DNA of 64,000 nucleotides from the NCBI GenBank assembly GCA_963820375.1, contig CAWFZX010000018.1:12018-76017 (forward strand), written 5' to 3'. The position numbers were made by a program, and so were the translations under genes. The DNA is from AWTP1-13 sp963820375 (GTDB lineage: Bacteria > Pseudomonadota > Alphaproteobacteria > Rhizobiales > Hyphomicrobiaceae). The notes below the pieces were generated by a model, which had not been told where the DNA came from, ran no database searches, and saw only the letters and a list, made by a program, of their open reading frames with translations. Shown piece after piece: positions 34,969 through 44,490 of this stretch; position 1 is the stretch's first letter; every line of letters starts with the position of its first letter.

Positions 34969-35511
34969 AGCCAATGCTCCTGCGATTGCGCCCCTCGAGG
35001 GCTGTAGAATGTTCTGCCCGGGTGCGACAAGGCAAGAGGACCAAAGGTGACCCTTCGCCTCCGGGGATGGAGGGGTGTGGGGCAGAAGAGGTTTGGCGGC
35101 CCTGCGAGGCACGGCAAGGCGTTGCCCAAGACGGCAATCCGCCGGCATCAACGCTGCCTTGTGCTCTGCGAGCCCCAAGTCCGCCCAACGTTGCCTCGAC
35201 TGCGGCCTCAGGGCGCGCCGCGCTCCCGGCTTAAAGAAGATACCTCAACTCCCAGGGTTGCCCGGGGATGGCTGCTGCCGCACGGGGAGCATCGCCGGCT
35301 CCTTCCAGATGGAGGGGAGGCTCGCAAGGCCAGGGCCATCGCCACAGCGCTGCTTGCGCGCATTTCCTTGCGGCGGCCGCCAACACCTATGACGGAAACG
35401 CCACAAGGTCTGCAAAATCCATTCTCGCTGTGAATACGACGGGTTACGCGCCGCACCTGTCAGCTAGGATCCAGTCGTTGCTTCTGGGGGACGGACGAGG
35501 GATCTCGCACA
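34969..35511. other. Divergent intergenic region, nothing recognised
   Basis: 540 bp with high GC and only shadow frames. It should contain the LysE promoter and, around 35400-35500 (lower GC), the promoter of the protease gene. Confidence 0.35.
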
Positions 35512-36393
35512 GTGTTCAAGCGAAGTGCGTACGCGCGGGTCGCGCCGTGGGCGCGGCCGATGACGTTTGCCGGCTGGGTTGAGGTTGTCGCCAGGCCAAG
35601 CCCGAAACCCGGGCCGACGCAGAGGTTTGTTTGGCGCCGCACGCCAAGCGTGCTGCACCTCTTCACCGCAGGACAGCTTCTCGCGCTTCTGTTTTTTTGC
35701 GGCACATCCGCCGTGGCGGCCTGCATTGACCCAGCCGCGCTGACCCACTCCACCATCAGTATTGCCAGGCACTTTGACGCTGAGGAGCGCAAGGCAGAGG
35801 CCGCCGGTGTGCTGGGGATTCGCGGCACCGCCTGGTTTTTGTCGCAAACCTCGATTGCCACGGCTGGACACGTGGCCAGCGCGATGAAACTTTCGCAGCA
35901 CACTTGGAAGGACATCGAAATTCTCGATGGCGAGAGCACAGAACGCATTGGCGTCCGTGTTCTGCACCTGGCCGGCGCGCACTTTGAAAAGATAGCCGTG
36001 TTGGAACTGCGCAGCGCCTTTCCTGGCGGCCGGAGCCTGAAAATCAGGACCGAACCCCTGGTTCCGGAGGAGCCGGTGGTGAGCCTCGCCTATCCCAAGA
36101 ATCGCCTGCGTTTCGCCGGCGGGCGCTTTGTCGAATATGGCGGCGGCGAGAAGTTTGCAGGCACCGCGCTACTGGAGATGTACGACGGAGACGACCGACT
36201 TGTGCTGGATCACGGTGCGTCAGGCGCGCCGGTGCTTGATTGCGAGGGCCGCGTCGTCGCTCTCGTCAGCAATCTTTTCACACAAACGATGCAGTTTTTT
36301 TCGCAGCCGATACGGATCTCCACCGCCTGGGGAACTGCCAATGTCGTTTCGGTGCCGATCCAAGTGTTAAAGGGGACGGTCAAGGAGGAGTAA
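35512..36393 (+). CDS. Exported trypsin-like serine protease
   Basis: 293 residues from GTG 35512. Hydrophobic signal at ~50-69 (LFTAGQLLALLFFCGTSAVA), which makes a later start (ATG 35560 or GTG 35650) plausible. Protease motifs: GTAWFLSQTSIATAGHV, with the catalytic His in AGH, and VLDHGASGAPVLDCEGRVVA, with the Ser in G-x-S-G-x-P. The Asp is probably near HFEKIAVLEL, where the usual D is not obvious. HtrA-like core but no PDZ domain. Function possibly periplasmic proteolysis. Confidence 0.8.
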   Translation: MFKRSAYARVAPWARPMTFAGWVEVVARPSPKPGPTQRFVWRRTPSVLHLFTAGQLLALLFFCGTSAVAACIDPAALTHSTISIARHFDAEERKAEAAGVLGIRGTAWFLSQTSIATAGHVASAMKLSQHTWKDIEILDGESTERIGVRVLHLAGAHFEKIAVLELRSAFPGGRSLKIRTEPLVPEEPVVSLAYPKNRLRFAGGRFVEYGGGEKFAGTALLEMYDGDDRLVLDHGASGAPVLDCEGRVVALVSNLFTQTMQFFSQPIRISTAWGTANVVSVPIQVLKGTVKEE

Positions 36394-36416
36394 TGCTGGC
36401 CAAGCGCGCGCCGGGA

Positions 36417-36698
36417 TCAAAACGGCTTGTTGTATAATCCCGGATTGTTCTTGACGACGCGCTTGCAGGTTTGTTTCCACTCGCGCTTCGACATTTGGCT
36501 CGAACGATCCCATGTCGCCATGCAGCGTGCCATGGGCGAGACCGCTTGCACAAAGAGCGTGCCTTGCTGCGGGTTCGCAGGCCGCAACGACGAGGCCGGC
36601 GCAGCACCCGCAGGCAGCGCGAAGGCCAGGAGAGACAGACCTGCGACCGGCCAACGCGCAGATGAAACCGCAACCCGCATCAACCTCACTGGCAACAT
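36417..36698 (-). CDS. Small exported protein of unknown function
   Basis: 93 residues. AAAGGAAG precedes ATG 36698. Signal region VAVSSARWPVAGLSLLAFAL, cleavage near AGAAPA. The mature C-terminus CMATWDRSSQMSKREWKQTC followed by KRVVKNNPGLYNKPF looks conserved: two Cys bracket a W-x-x-x-x-x-M-S-K-x-E-W segment, as in short Hyphomicrobiales periplasmic proteins I recognise but cannot name. It converges with the protease gene (23 bp apart). Confidence 0.7.
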   Translation of the reverse strand: MLPVRLMRVAVSSARWPVAGLSLLAFALPAGAAPASSLRPANPQQGTLFVQAVSPMARCMATWDRSSQMSKREWKQTCKRVVKNNPGLYNKPF

Positions 36699-37111
36699 TT
36701 CCGCACTTCCTTTCCGGGTTTCCGGGGGGACATCTGCGCTTCGCGCCTCATAGTGGCGCGGTGGCGGCTCAGCTGTAATCGGCACAAACCCGCGGGCGGG
36801 TCCACCGTAGGCCCCTAAGTGGAAGTGATGAGAGACTAGTCCCTTAAGACCGCGGCCACGATCACCACCCCCAGGCCCGGGATTGCGCCAGGGCCTTTAC
36901 GAGCGAGAGCCTTCACGAGCATCGGCAGCTACCGCGGTCGGGGCTTGCCAACCGGACCCGTGGCCCCGGCCTGTCCCGGGCCGTGGGCCAGCGGCATGCC
37001 GGCGACAGCGTCGTGCCGGCCATTGCGAAATCTGTTGCCGGCTGTCCTTGGCAGGCAGGATGGAGGGCAGGTAAGATCGAGGCCTTGCCATCGGTGGTGC
37101 GGAGAGTGGCC

Positions 37112-37549
37112 ATGAACATTGATGGGAACTGCCATTGCGGCGCCATCCGCTACGCGGCCGAGGTAGATCCTAACACGGTCGTGATTTGTCACTGCACGGA
37201 TTGCCAGACGTTGTCAGGCTCGGCCTTTCGCACGGTGGTGCCGACCAAGGCAGGCACCTTCAGGTTGCTGGCGGGCGCACCGAAGGTCTACGTCAAGACC
37301 GGGGAGAGCGGCAACAAGCGGGAACAGACGTTCTGCCCGGACTGCGGAACGCCGATCTATTCGGGGCCCGTCGGCGACGGCGCAAAGGTCGTGAGCTTGC
37401 GCGTCGGCACCATCCGGCAGCGCAATCATCTGATCCCGACGGATCAGTATTGGTTTCGGTCGGCGCAGACTTGGCTCAGCGCCTTGTCGGCGGTTAAAAA
37501 AAGAGAAACCCAGCCAGACTTCGACGCAAAAGGAAATTTCGGCCGCTAG
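37112..37549 (+). CDS. GFA (glutathione-dependent formaldehyde-activating) family protein
   Basis: 145 residues of the Mss4-like zinc fold. Zinc ligands: GNCHCGAIRY (C-x-C), VICHCTDCQTLSGSAFR (C-x-C-x2-C) and TFCPDCGTPIYS (C-x2-C). The family was named for S-hydroxymethylglutathione synthase, but most members have unknown small-molecule substrates. ATG 37112 is used since the fold starts at once. Only weak ribosome site (GGAGAGTGGCC). Confidence 0.9.
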   Translation: MNIDGNCHCGAIRYAAEVDPNTVVICHCTDCQTLSGSAFRTVVPTKAGTFRLLAGAPKVYVKTGESGNKREQTFCPDCGTPIYSGPVGDGAKVVSLRVGTIRQRNHLIPTDQYWFRSAQTWLSALSAVKKRETQPDFDAKGNFGR

Positions 37550-38101
37550 CTCCGGCTCCCGCGGTGTTGCGGTCAAGACTTGTCGATTAATCCGGTTAGC
37601 CGCGGCAGCCGCGGAGCAAACAAGGATTGCGGCGAGGGAACGTCATTGCCAAGCGCGGTCCGGAATGGCTCATTGTGCACGTCCATTGCTCGGCGATGCC
37701 AAAATAGGCGGTCGCTGCTGCCCGTGTCGGTGCGGCAGGCAAACCAGCACACGTTGACCTCTGCTCTGACCAAGCCACGCAAACCCTAGGCGCCCGCAGC
37801 CGCGCTGCTGGCCTGCCTCCGCGGCCCGGGCTGCGGCAGGGTGCGCCACCACGCGTCTTGCGCCGTTTCTAGCGCCGCCGGCCGAGGCGGACTTTCAGGC
37901 TGGCGCGGGCCTTCAGGACAAATGCCAGCGGCAGCCGCCATTTTTAGCAGCGCGGCGATCGCCATCTGCCCCCGCAAGGATCAAATCCCTTGGCCGCCCT
38001 CAGGATATTCCCGGATTGCCGAACGAGCCCCGGCCGGACACACCAAACATCCGACCGCACCTGGCCATCGGCGCGGAACGGACGAGGTAGGCCGTCCGCC
38101 C
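37550..38101. other. Intergenic region, nothing recognised
   Basis: 550 bp between two rightward genes. No supported frame; no repeats or hairpins beyond those expected at this GC content. Confidence 0.35.
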
Positions 38102-39226
38102 ATGCTCACATCCCTCAAGCCCAGCCGCCCCGCGTATTTTTGGCTCGTGACCATTGCCCTCTTCAGCATCGCCATCGTGCTGTTGCGGGAAGTACTGCTG
38201 CCGTTTGTGGCCGGACTGGCGCTTGCTTATTTACTCGACCCCCTCGTCACGCGCTTGGAGCGGATCGGCATGCACAGGGCTGCTGCCACCCTTCTCATCC
38301 TCGCAGTGTTCCTTCTTAGTGTGATCACGCTGCTGCTGCTGGCGATCCCCATCATCGTCACCGAGATCGCCATCCTGATCGACAAACTGCCAGCTTACAT
38401 CACGCGACTGCAGGCTCTGGTGCTGGATCCAAGCCGGCCAGCGCTCGGCAAGATCATTGACGCGGGACTTACTGAAGCCGAACGATCCAGCGGCGAGCTT
38501 GCCAGCGTCGGCGCCGGCTGGCTTACGCAATTCCTGAGCTCGCTGTGGGCTGAAGGCCGAGTGCTGGTTTCGATCTTTTCGCTGCTGGTGGTGACACCAA
38601 TTATCACCGCCTACTTGGTGCATGACTGGAACCGAATTCTTGTCGCGCTCGACAATCTTGTTCCGGTGGCGCAGCGCCCAACGGTACGGGCGCTGGCGCG
38701 AGAAATCGATGGCACGATTTCGGCTTTCCTGCGCGGGCAGGGGACGATTTGCCTGATGCTGGCTGTCTTCTACGCCCTCGCCTTGCGCTCGCTGGGGCTC
38801 AATCATGGGCTCTTGATCGGCGTGCTCGCCGGTTTGCTTGGCTTTATTCCGTATTTTGGCTCGCTCACCGGTCTCGTCCTGTCTGTAAGCGTTGCCATCG
38901 TGCAATTCGGCTTGACCTGGCCACCGATCCTCATCGTCCTTGGCATTTTTCTGGTTGGCCAAACGATCGCCGACTATGTGCTGGCCCCCTATTTCGTGGG
39001 CAGCAAAGTCCACTTAAACCCGGTCTGGCTGCTGTTTGCCCTGTTTTCCTTCGGCTATCTGTTCGGGTTCATTGGTCTCTTGATTGCAGTCCCGCTAGCC
39101 GCCGCGATTGGCGTGCTGGTGCGCTTCGCCTTGCGACAGGAGGCAGCGAGCGGTGCGGAACGCAATGCTGCCGTGCCGTTAGCCGGCGAGGTCGACTTGG
39201 GCGAGACGCGCCCGCGGTCCTCTTAG
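38102..39226 (+). CDS. AI-2E family transporter (PerM-like permease)
   Basis: 374 residues, about eight membrane segments. The N-terminal VLLREVLLPFVAGLALAYLL and DPLVTRLERIGMHR match the AI-2E_transport family; a large soluble loop (~75-150) separates helix 3 from LLVVTPIITAYLVHDW; the C-terminal half has FIPYFGSLTGLVLSVSVAIV. Members move small molecules, ions or sodium/proton; the AI-2 role is not general. ATG 38102 is chosen as the first codon before the first helix. Confidence 0.88.
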   Translation: MLTSLKPSRPAYFWLVTIALFSIAIVLLREVLLPFVAGLALAYLLDPLVTRLERIGMHRAAATLLILAVFLLSVITLLLLAIPIIVTEIAILIDKLPAYITRLQALVLDPSRPALGKIIDAGLTEAERSSGELASVGAGWLTQFLSSLWAEGRVLVSIFSLLVVTPIITAYLVHDWNRILVALDNLVPVAQRPTVRALAREIDGTISAFLRGQGTICLMLAVFYALALRSLGLNHGLLIGVLAGLLGFIPYFGSLTGLVLSVSVAIVQFGLTWPPILIVLGIFLVGQTIADYVLAPYFVGSKVHLNPVWLLFALFSFGYLFGFIGLLIAVPLAAAIGVLVRFALRQEAASGAERNAAVPLAGEVDLGETRPRSS

Positions 39227-39525
39227 CCGCCAGCAACGATGGCAAACCCTGCCCTTGTCATTTGCCGCGGTGACAAGACGCCCATCCGGTAGACGCCTGC
39301 GCCGTCGCTTACCATGGCCGCAACCGAGCGCGATCTTGGCGATATCGGCGGCCTCGGGTTCCCGCCAACGGCGGTGTCGACCACAGCTTACCCCAGTCCA
39401 CACCGACGCGTGCACCAAGCAGGTGGGCAGTCGGTTTTGCCCCTGGGCACAGGGGGCTAGCGCACGGCTCTGGCTGGGGACTAGAATTGGCACAACTGAG
39501 GGCACTCATTGGACGAGCACTGAGC

Positions 39526-40719
39526 ATGGACCGCGCAGCTGAGATCGATCTCCTAAAGAAGCTGTTGCATTACCTCGACACCAAGACCACCGCGATGGCC
39601 GACGCGCCATGGCGCAATGAGGTGACGGCCTACACCTGCCCGGAGCGACACAAACGCGAAGAAGACATCCTGATCCGTAAGCGGCCGCTGGTCATGGGTC
39701 TGTCCTGTGACTGGCCCAACCCCGGAGCCTACCGTACCGATGATTTCGCAGGCGTGCCGATCCTCACGGTGCGCGGCAGGGACGGCAAGCTGCGCGCCTT
39801 CCTGAATGTGTGCCGACACCGCGGTGCTAAGGTGGCGCACGGCTCCGGGAGCGCCGGCGCTTTCACCTGCCCCTATCACGGTTGGACCTACGGCAACGAT
39901 GGCCAGCTGCGGGGGCTGCCCGAGGAGGCGACATCCTTTCCGGGCGTGCGTGCGGAACGGCCGGGCTTGGCACCGCTGCCGCTCGCGGAGAAATACGGCA
40001 TGGTCTGGGTGCTTCCGGCGCCCGCTGCCGACGGCTCGGCAACTCTCGACATCGATCCCTGGCTCGACGGGTTGGGCGCCGATCTTGCCGCCTGGAAGCT
40101 CGAGACCTACCACCTCCATGACCGGCACGTGCACTACGAGGAAATGAACTGGAAGCTGCTGGTCGACACTTTCCACGAGGGCTATCATTTCGGTTTCCTG
40201 CACAAGGAGAGCCTGCGTGACATCCTGGTGCACAACGTCGGCGACTTCACGCCCTATGGCCCCAACTTCCGGCTGGTTTACGGACGCACCAAGCTTGACC
40301 GACTGCGGTCCATGCCCGAGAGCGAGTGGGACCTGATGTGGAACACGACCATCGTCTACTCGATGTTCGCCAACACCATCTTTTCCCCGCAGGGCGACCA
40401 CATGGAAATATTCCGCATGTTTCCCCTGGACGGACGTCTCGATCGCGCGGTGATGGAGACCTCGCTCTACATTCCCAAGCCGGTCGAGACGGCCGACGAG
40501 AAACGCCACTGGGATGCCAATCTTGCCCTGGCCATCAAAGTGATAACGACCGAGGATTTTCCCGCCGGGCGCAGCATGCAGCTCGGCTTCAACTCGGGTG
40601 CGCAGAGCCACGTCGTCTACGGGCGCAACGAGCCGGCGCTCGCGCACTACCACAAATCGATCCGCCGTGCTCTCGACCTCCCCGTGGACGAGGGTCCCCT
40701 GCGCACCGCCGCCGAATAG
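39526..40719 (+). CDS. Rieske non-heme iron oxygenase, alpha subunit
   Basis: 397 residues. Rieske centre: CRHRGAK (C-x-H) and CPYHGW (C-x2-H) at ~100-125. Mononuclear iron site in LVDTFHEGYHFGFLH (D-x2-H-x4-H) at ~205. C-terminal catalytic helix-grip domain. Such oxygenases dihydroxylate, hydroxylate or demethylate aromatic substrates; specificity not deducible. No reductase gene adjacent; the ferredoxin at 2237 is far away. GGACGAG precedes ATG 39526. It converges with the aldo/keto reductase gene with 4 bp between stops. Confidence 0.92.
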   Translation: MDRAAEIDLLKKLLHYLDTKTTAMADAPWRNEVTAYTCPERHKREEDILIRKRPLVMGLSCDWPNPGAYRTDDFAGVPILTVRGRDGKLRAFLNVCRHRGAKVAHGSGSAGAFTCPYHGWTYGNDGQLRGLPEEATSFPGVRAERPGLAPLPLAEKYGMVWVLPAPAADGSATLDIDPWLDGLGADLAAWKLETYHLHDRHVHYEEMNWKLLVDTFHEGYHFGFLHKESLRDILVHNVGDFTPYGPNFRLVYGRTKLDRLRSMPESEWDLMWNTTIVYSMFANTIFSPQGDHMEIFRMFPLDGRLDRAVMETSLYIPKPVETADEKRHWDANLALAIKVITTEDFPAGRSMQLGFNSGAQSHVVYGRNEPALAHYHKSIRRALDLPVDEGPLRTAAE

Positions 40720-40723
40720 GTGA

Positions 40724-41755
40724 TTAGGGCAAACGCGGCACCGGCGCCTCGGCACGGATCAGCCGCTCGGCCTTGAGCTCGGCCCACAACTGGTCGGGGA
40801 TGTCGCGACGCATCCAAGCCAGGTTCTGGCGGACCTCCTCAATGGCTACCGGCCCCGGGATCACCGAGGCGACACTTGCATGCCCGAGCGGAAACTGCAG
40901 GGCCGCCGCGGCGAGGGGCACGTGGTGGCGCTGGCAGACCGCGGCGATGTGCTGTGCCTTGGCGACGATGGCGGGCTCGGCCGGCGCATAGCGATAGAAG
41001 GCGCCCGGCCCTGGGCCACGCGCCAAAATCCCGGAGGCGTAGGGCGCGCCGATCACGATCGATACGCCGCGCGCGGCGCACATCTCAAGCTCCTCAAGCC
41101 CCTCCTGCTCGAGGAGCGTGTAGGGCATCGCCACCAGAAAGAAGTCGATCGGCCAGCGCTGCAAAAAGCGTGGGATCATCCCCACAAGATTGACGCCGGC
41201 CCCGATGGCCAAAATCTCTCCCTGTGCCTTGAGGTCGGCCAGCGCACGGTATCCGCCGCCGGCATCGAGCTGCTGCAACCGTTGTGCAACGCCGGCCTCC
41301 GACTTGTGGAAACGAGGGTCGAGGTCGTGGATCAACAGCGCCTCGATGCGATTGAGCCCGAGACGGGCAAGGCTCATCTCGTAGCTTTTCAGCACCCCGT
41401 CGCCGCTATAATCGAAGTGGGGCTCGAAGGGGAGCCCACCCACCCAAGCGGGATGCTTGTAGGTATCGGGCTGGGCCGGCCGCCGATGCACGCGCCCGAC
41501 TTTGCTGGAGATCACAAAGCTGTCGCGCGGTTTGTTACGCAGCACATGCCCGAAGCGCAGCTCGCTCTTGCCATTGCCGTACCAGGGCGAGGTGTCGAAA
41601 TAGCCGATGCCGGCCGCATGGGCGGCCTCGATGCTGGCGCTGGCCTGCGCTTCGGAAATGCTCTCGCGCATGTCGCCCAGGCTGGCGCCGCCCAGGCCAA
41701 GCCGTGTCACCTCAAGCGCTGTCTTGCCAATCTGACGTCGCAGGAAGGGGTCCAT
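40724..41755 (-). CDS. Aldo/keto reductase (D-threo-aldose dehydrogenase-like)
   Basis: 343-residue TIM-barrel NAD(P)H oxidoreductase. Catalytic tetrad visible: Asp and Tyr in FDTSPWYGNGKSE, Lys in ISSKVGR, His in ALLIHDLD. Start MDPFLRRQIGKTALEVTRLG with the typical LGLGGASLG first strand. It resembles the fucose/galactose dehydrogenase branch of the superfamily. Converges on the Rieske oxygenase gene. Confidence 0.9.
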   Translation of the reverse strand: MDPFLRRQIGKTALEVTRLGLGGASLGDMRESISEAQASASIEAAHAAGIGYFDTSPWYGNGKSELRFGHVLRNKPRDSFVISSKVGRVHRRPAQPDTYKHPAWVGGLPFEPHFDYSGDGVLKSYEMSLARLGLNRIEALLIHDLDPRFHKSEAGVAQRLQQLDAGGGYRALADLKAQGEILAIGAGVNLVGMIPRFLQRWPIDFFLVAMPYTLLEQEGLEELEMCAARGVSIVIGAPYASGILARGPGPGAFYRYAPAEPAIVAKAQHIAAVCQRHHVPLAAAALQFPLGHASVASVIPGPVAIEEVRQNLAWMRRDIPDQLWAELKAERLIRAEAPVPRLP

Positions 41756-42192
41756 ATCGGCTCTCGAACGAACGCAGCGGCACGGTCAGGGCGGGTTCGC
41801 GCGCCGCCATGGCTGGAATATTGCGCGGCCGTCCGGACGGCAAGGGTCCCGGAAGCCGGCCGACCATATCCTTACAGGCTCGCAGCGCTGAAGCGAAGGG
41901 CCATCGCCCCTGGCCCGGAGGCATGCGGGCTTTGCAGCGGCCAACGCATCACCGCGCGGTCAACAAGACGATCAAGCCTCAGCCGACGCGCGAGCCGCAA
42001 TTTTTGCCGCCGCTTGGCAGCGCGGTGGTCTGACGAGGACGCAAGGCAGCGCGGCGTTTGCTGGCCCTTGCGCAGGCTTTCTGCTATGTCGCCTGCCTCT
42101 CGTTGAGCGCGTCGCCGTGTGCCTGCCCGCGGCTGTTTGCCAGCCCAATCCGCATGGCGAGAGCCTCGCACTTTTCTGTCGGACCAAACAGC
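41756..42192. other. Divergent intergenic region, nothing recognised
   Basis: 435 bp between the leftward aldo/keto reductase gene and the rightward acetyltransferase gene. Contains an in-frame alternative ATG (42154) for the latter. No other feature. Confidence 0.35.
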
Positions 42193-42789
42193 ATGGCTAG
42201 AACCTCTGCCGTCTTTCCCACCCTTGTGACCAAGCGGCTGCGGCTCAGACAATTCGAGACGCGCGACCTCGGTGGTCTACATGCCTGCTTCAGTGATGAG
42301 CAGGCGATGCGGTTTTGGAATTTTCCAGCCTGCAAGACGAAGGCGGAAACCGCAAACATGCTTGCCTGGCTCGCCAATACCACAGGTCGCGCTGATCATT
42401 TGGCCTGGGCGGTTGCCAAAAAGTCGAACGGTCAATTGATCGGCATGGTCAACTATCACCAGCGCGAGGCCCGCCACAGGCGCCTCCATTTGGGGTATAT
42501 CATTGCCCCCAGGCAGCAAGGCAACGGCTTTGGGGCAGAAGCGGTGCGGGCCGTGTTGTCCTACTGCAGCGAGGCGCTCAAGGCGCATCGGATCGACGCC
42601 TTGATCCATCCCGACAATGCCGCCTCGATCCGACTTGTCGAACGCCTCGGCTTTTGCTGCGAAGGTGGACCATTGACCGACTACTGGCGCGTCGGGGGCA
42701 CCTACGTGAGCCCCATGATCTATGCCCTCATCAATCGGCAACCGTCGCCGAAATCACCGCGCGCTGCCGCCCGCCGCCCGCCGCTATAG
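42193..42789 (+). CDS. GNAT-family N-acetyltransferase (RimJ/RimL-like)
   Basis: 198 residues. Begins PTLVTKRLRLRQFETRDL, the usual RimJ/L start; acetyl-CoA pyrophosphate loop IIAPRQQGNGFGAEAVRAVL (R/Q-x-x-G-x-G/A); the C-terminal NAASIRLVERLGFCCEGGPL is the typical last strand. Acetylates a protein N-terminus or a small amine. ATG 42193 is chosen by homology; ATG 42154 in frame would add 13 residues. Confidence 0.88.
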   Translation: MARTSAVFPTLVTKRLRLRQFETRDLGGLHACFSDEQAMRFWNFPACKTKAETANMLAWLANTTGRADHLAWAVAKKSNGQLIGMVNYHQREARHRRLHLGYIIAPRQQGNGFGAEAVRAVLSYCSEALKAHRIDALIHPDNAASIRLVERLGFCCEGGPLTDYWRVGGTYVSPMIYALINRQPSPKSPRAAARRPPL

Positions 42790-42915
42790 CGCACCGCTTT
42801 CAACCCGCGACCGGCGCCGAACCCCTTGGGCGGCGGGATCTTGGGCTCGCCGCTTTGCCCGCTTCGGCCGGCCGCTCGCGTGGGCGCCGGGGCCTTGCCC
42901 GCGGACACCCAGCCG

Positions 42916-44460
42916 TCACGTCGATTGCACAAAACCGACGTTGTCGCCGATCACGGTTGTCGGTCCGATCGGTAGCGGTTCCGGATTTGCAATATTGAGC
43001 TTCACAAATTCGATCTTGTCCTTCCAGACCTTGCGCAAGAAATCCTCAAACACCTGAATGGTGAGCTGTTCGCCGGGGCAGCGGCGATAGCCAAAGCCGA
43101 AGGGCGCAAAGCCGGCATAGTCACACACCGGCATCGGCTGTCCGCCGGCAACGCCATACACCGTGCCGAATCCGCTATTGTTCAGGCTGACTTTGCGCCC
43201 GTCCTTGACCTCGAATTCTTTGCGATCGAAGGGGCATTTGGCAAAGCCCATTTGCTTGGCCTTGGCTTGGTCGATCTCATGGCTGGTCGGAACGTCATTG
43301 TAGCGCAAGGGGTCGAATTTGGCCGGTTCCCGCCAGTGCACCGGATCGATGCTGGTGCTGGTGTGCGGGGTGACGATGTAGCCGTGGCGCGCATAAGGCG
43401 GCGTTCGCATCTCCTCCAAGGCGGAAATGCTGCCGCCGTTGGGCGAGATCAAGCGGAACAACTCCATGACGAAGCGCTCGAGCGGGGTGAAGGCCGTGCC
43501 GCGCGGCCCATCGAAATTGCCCTCCATCGTCTTTTTGAACCAGTTCTGAGCCTCGGGGTCGCCGTGGTTGCGGCTCAACTTGAGCATGATGTTGTAGAGT
43601 GTGTTGCCCCACTGGCTGAAGGCTACGAAATTGTGGAAGCACTCGAACACAACGTCCTTGCGTTTGAAATTCTCGCCGTCGCCACCGTTCTTGATCCAGT
43701 AGTGGGCAAATGTCTTCTCGGGTGCGGGAATGCGGCCGGTGTTAAGCTCATCGAGCTTCAGGTCGATCCATGACTTCAGGAAGCTCAGATTCGAGCGTAC
43801 CGTCATGTAGTTTTCGTAGACGATTTTCTGCGTTGGATCCCGGTAAGCCAGCACGGTATTGAAGCTGTTGCCGACTTGCCGGATTTTTGGTGGAACGTCA
43901 CCGCCCTTGACCCCGAGGTGAAGGTCCCAATACAGGTCCCAGTAACCATCCAGATAGGGTCGCATCAGTGGTTTGCCGGCATTCTTGGCATCGAGCAGTT
44001 TGGCAAAGAACTGCTGCACTTTTTCGCTGTACATCGGGCGATAGAGATCGGGCGTGACCGCGCTCATGTAGATGCGTTTGCGGCGATTGTCGGGTCCGCG
44101 CTTCTCCAATGCCTGCAGGAAGACGGTAACGCCCTGCTCGGGGTTCGGCCGCCAGGTTTCGCTCAGCATACCCCATAAATCATAGGGCAAGGCATTTTCC
44201 TTGCTCAGCGTCACGTCGATCATGGGCAGCGATGGCCGTTCTCCGTGGTAGGTGCTGACGAGGAAGTGCGGCACGATCACATTGTCAACGTAACCGGCAT
44301 CGAACTCTTCCAGGAACTGTTTGCGCAGACGGCTGACGGCCGCGCCCAGATCTCCCGGCGTCGGATGCCGGCCGTTGGCTTCGTAGTGCGCCAGCGCCGG
44401 GGGCATCGACAGGCCGGCAACGCCGATTGCCCCGCTTTGCAGGAAAGTCCGCCGCTTCAT
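42916..44460 (-). CDS. Cytochrome P450-like protein with a Tat export signal
   Basis: 514 residues. N-terminus MKRRTFLQSGAIGVAGLSMP, ending near PALAH, is a textbook twin-arginine signal (RR-T-F-L). The remainder is a divergent P450: K-helix ExxR as MELFRLISP, meander FDPLRYND, and heme-Cys loop FGFGYRRCPGEQL (F-x-x-G-x-x-x-C-x-G). P450s are normally cytosolic in bacteria; a folded, cofactor-loaded P450 exported by Tat is unusual, and its periplasmic electron donor is unknown. A chloroperoxidase/peroxygenase-like chemistry using peroxide is possible (inference). The DUF1269 gene lies upstream on the same strand. Confidence 0.85.
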   Translation of the reverse strand: MKRRTFLQSGAIGVAGLSMPPALAHYEANGRHPTPGDLGAAVSRLRKQFLEEFDAGYVDNVIVPHFLVSTYHGERPSLPMIDVTLSKENALPYDLWGMLSETWRPNPEQGVTVFLQALEKRGPDNRRKRIYMSAVTPDLYRPMYSEKVQQFFAKLLDAKNAGKPLMRPYLDGYWDLYWDLHLGVKGGDVPPKIRQVGNSFNTVLAYRDPTQKIVYENYMTVRSNLSFLKSWIDLKLDELNTGRIPAPEKTFAHYWIKNGGDGENFKRKDVVFECFHNFVAFSQWGNTLYNIMLKLSRNHGDPEAQNWFKKTMEGNFDGPRGTAFTPLERFVMELFRLISPNGGSISALEEMRTPPYARHGYIVTPHTSTSIDPVHWREPAKFDPLRYNDVPTSHEIDQAKAKQMGFAKCPFDRKEFEVKDGRKVSLNNSGFGTVYGVAGGQPMPVCDYAGFAPFGFGYRRCPGEQLTIQVFEDFLRKVWKDKIEFVKLNIANPEPLPIGPTTVIGDNVGFVQST

Positions 44461-44490
44461 GTGATAATCCTTTCCCGCGCCCGATCAGCT

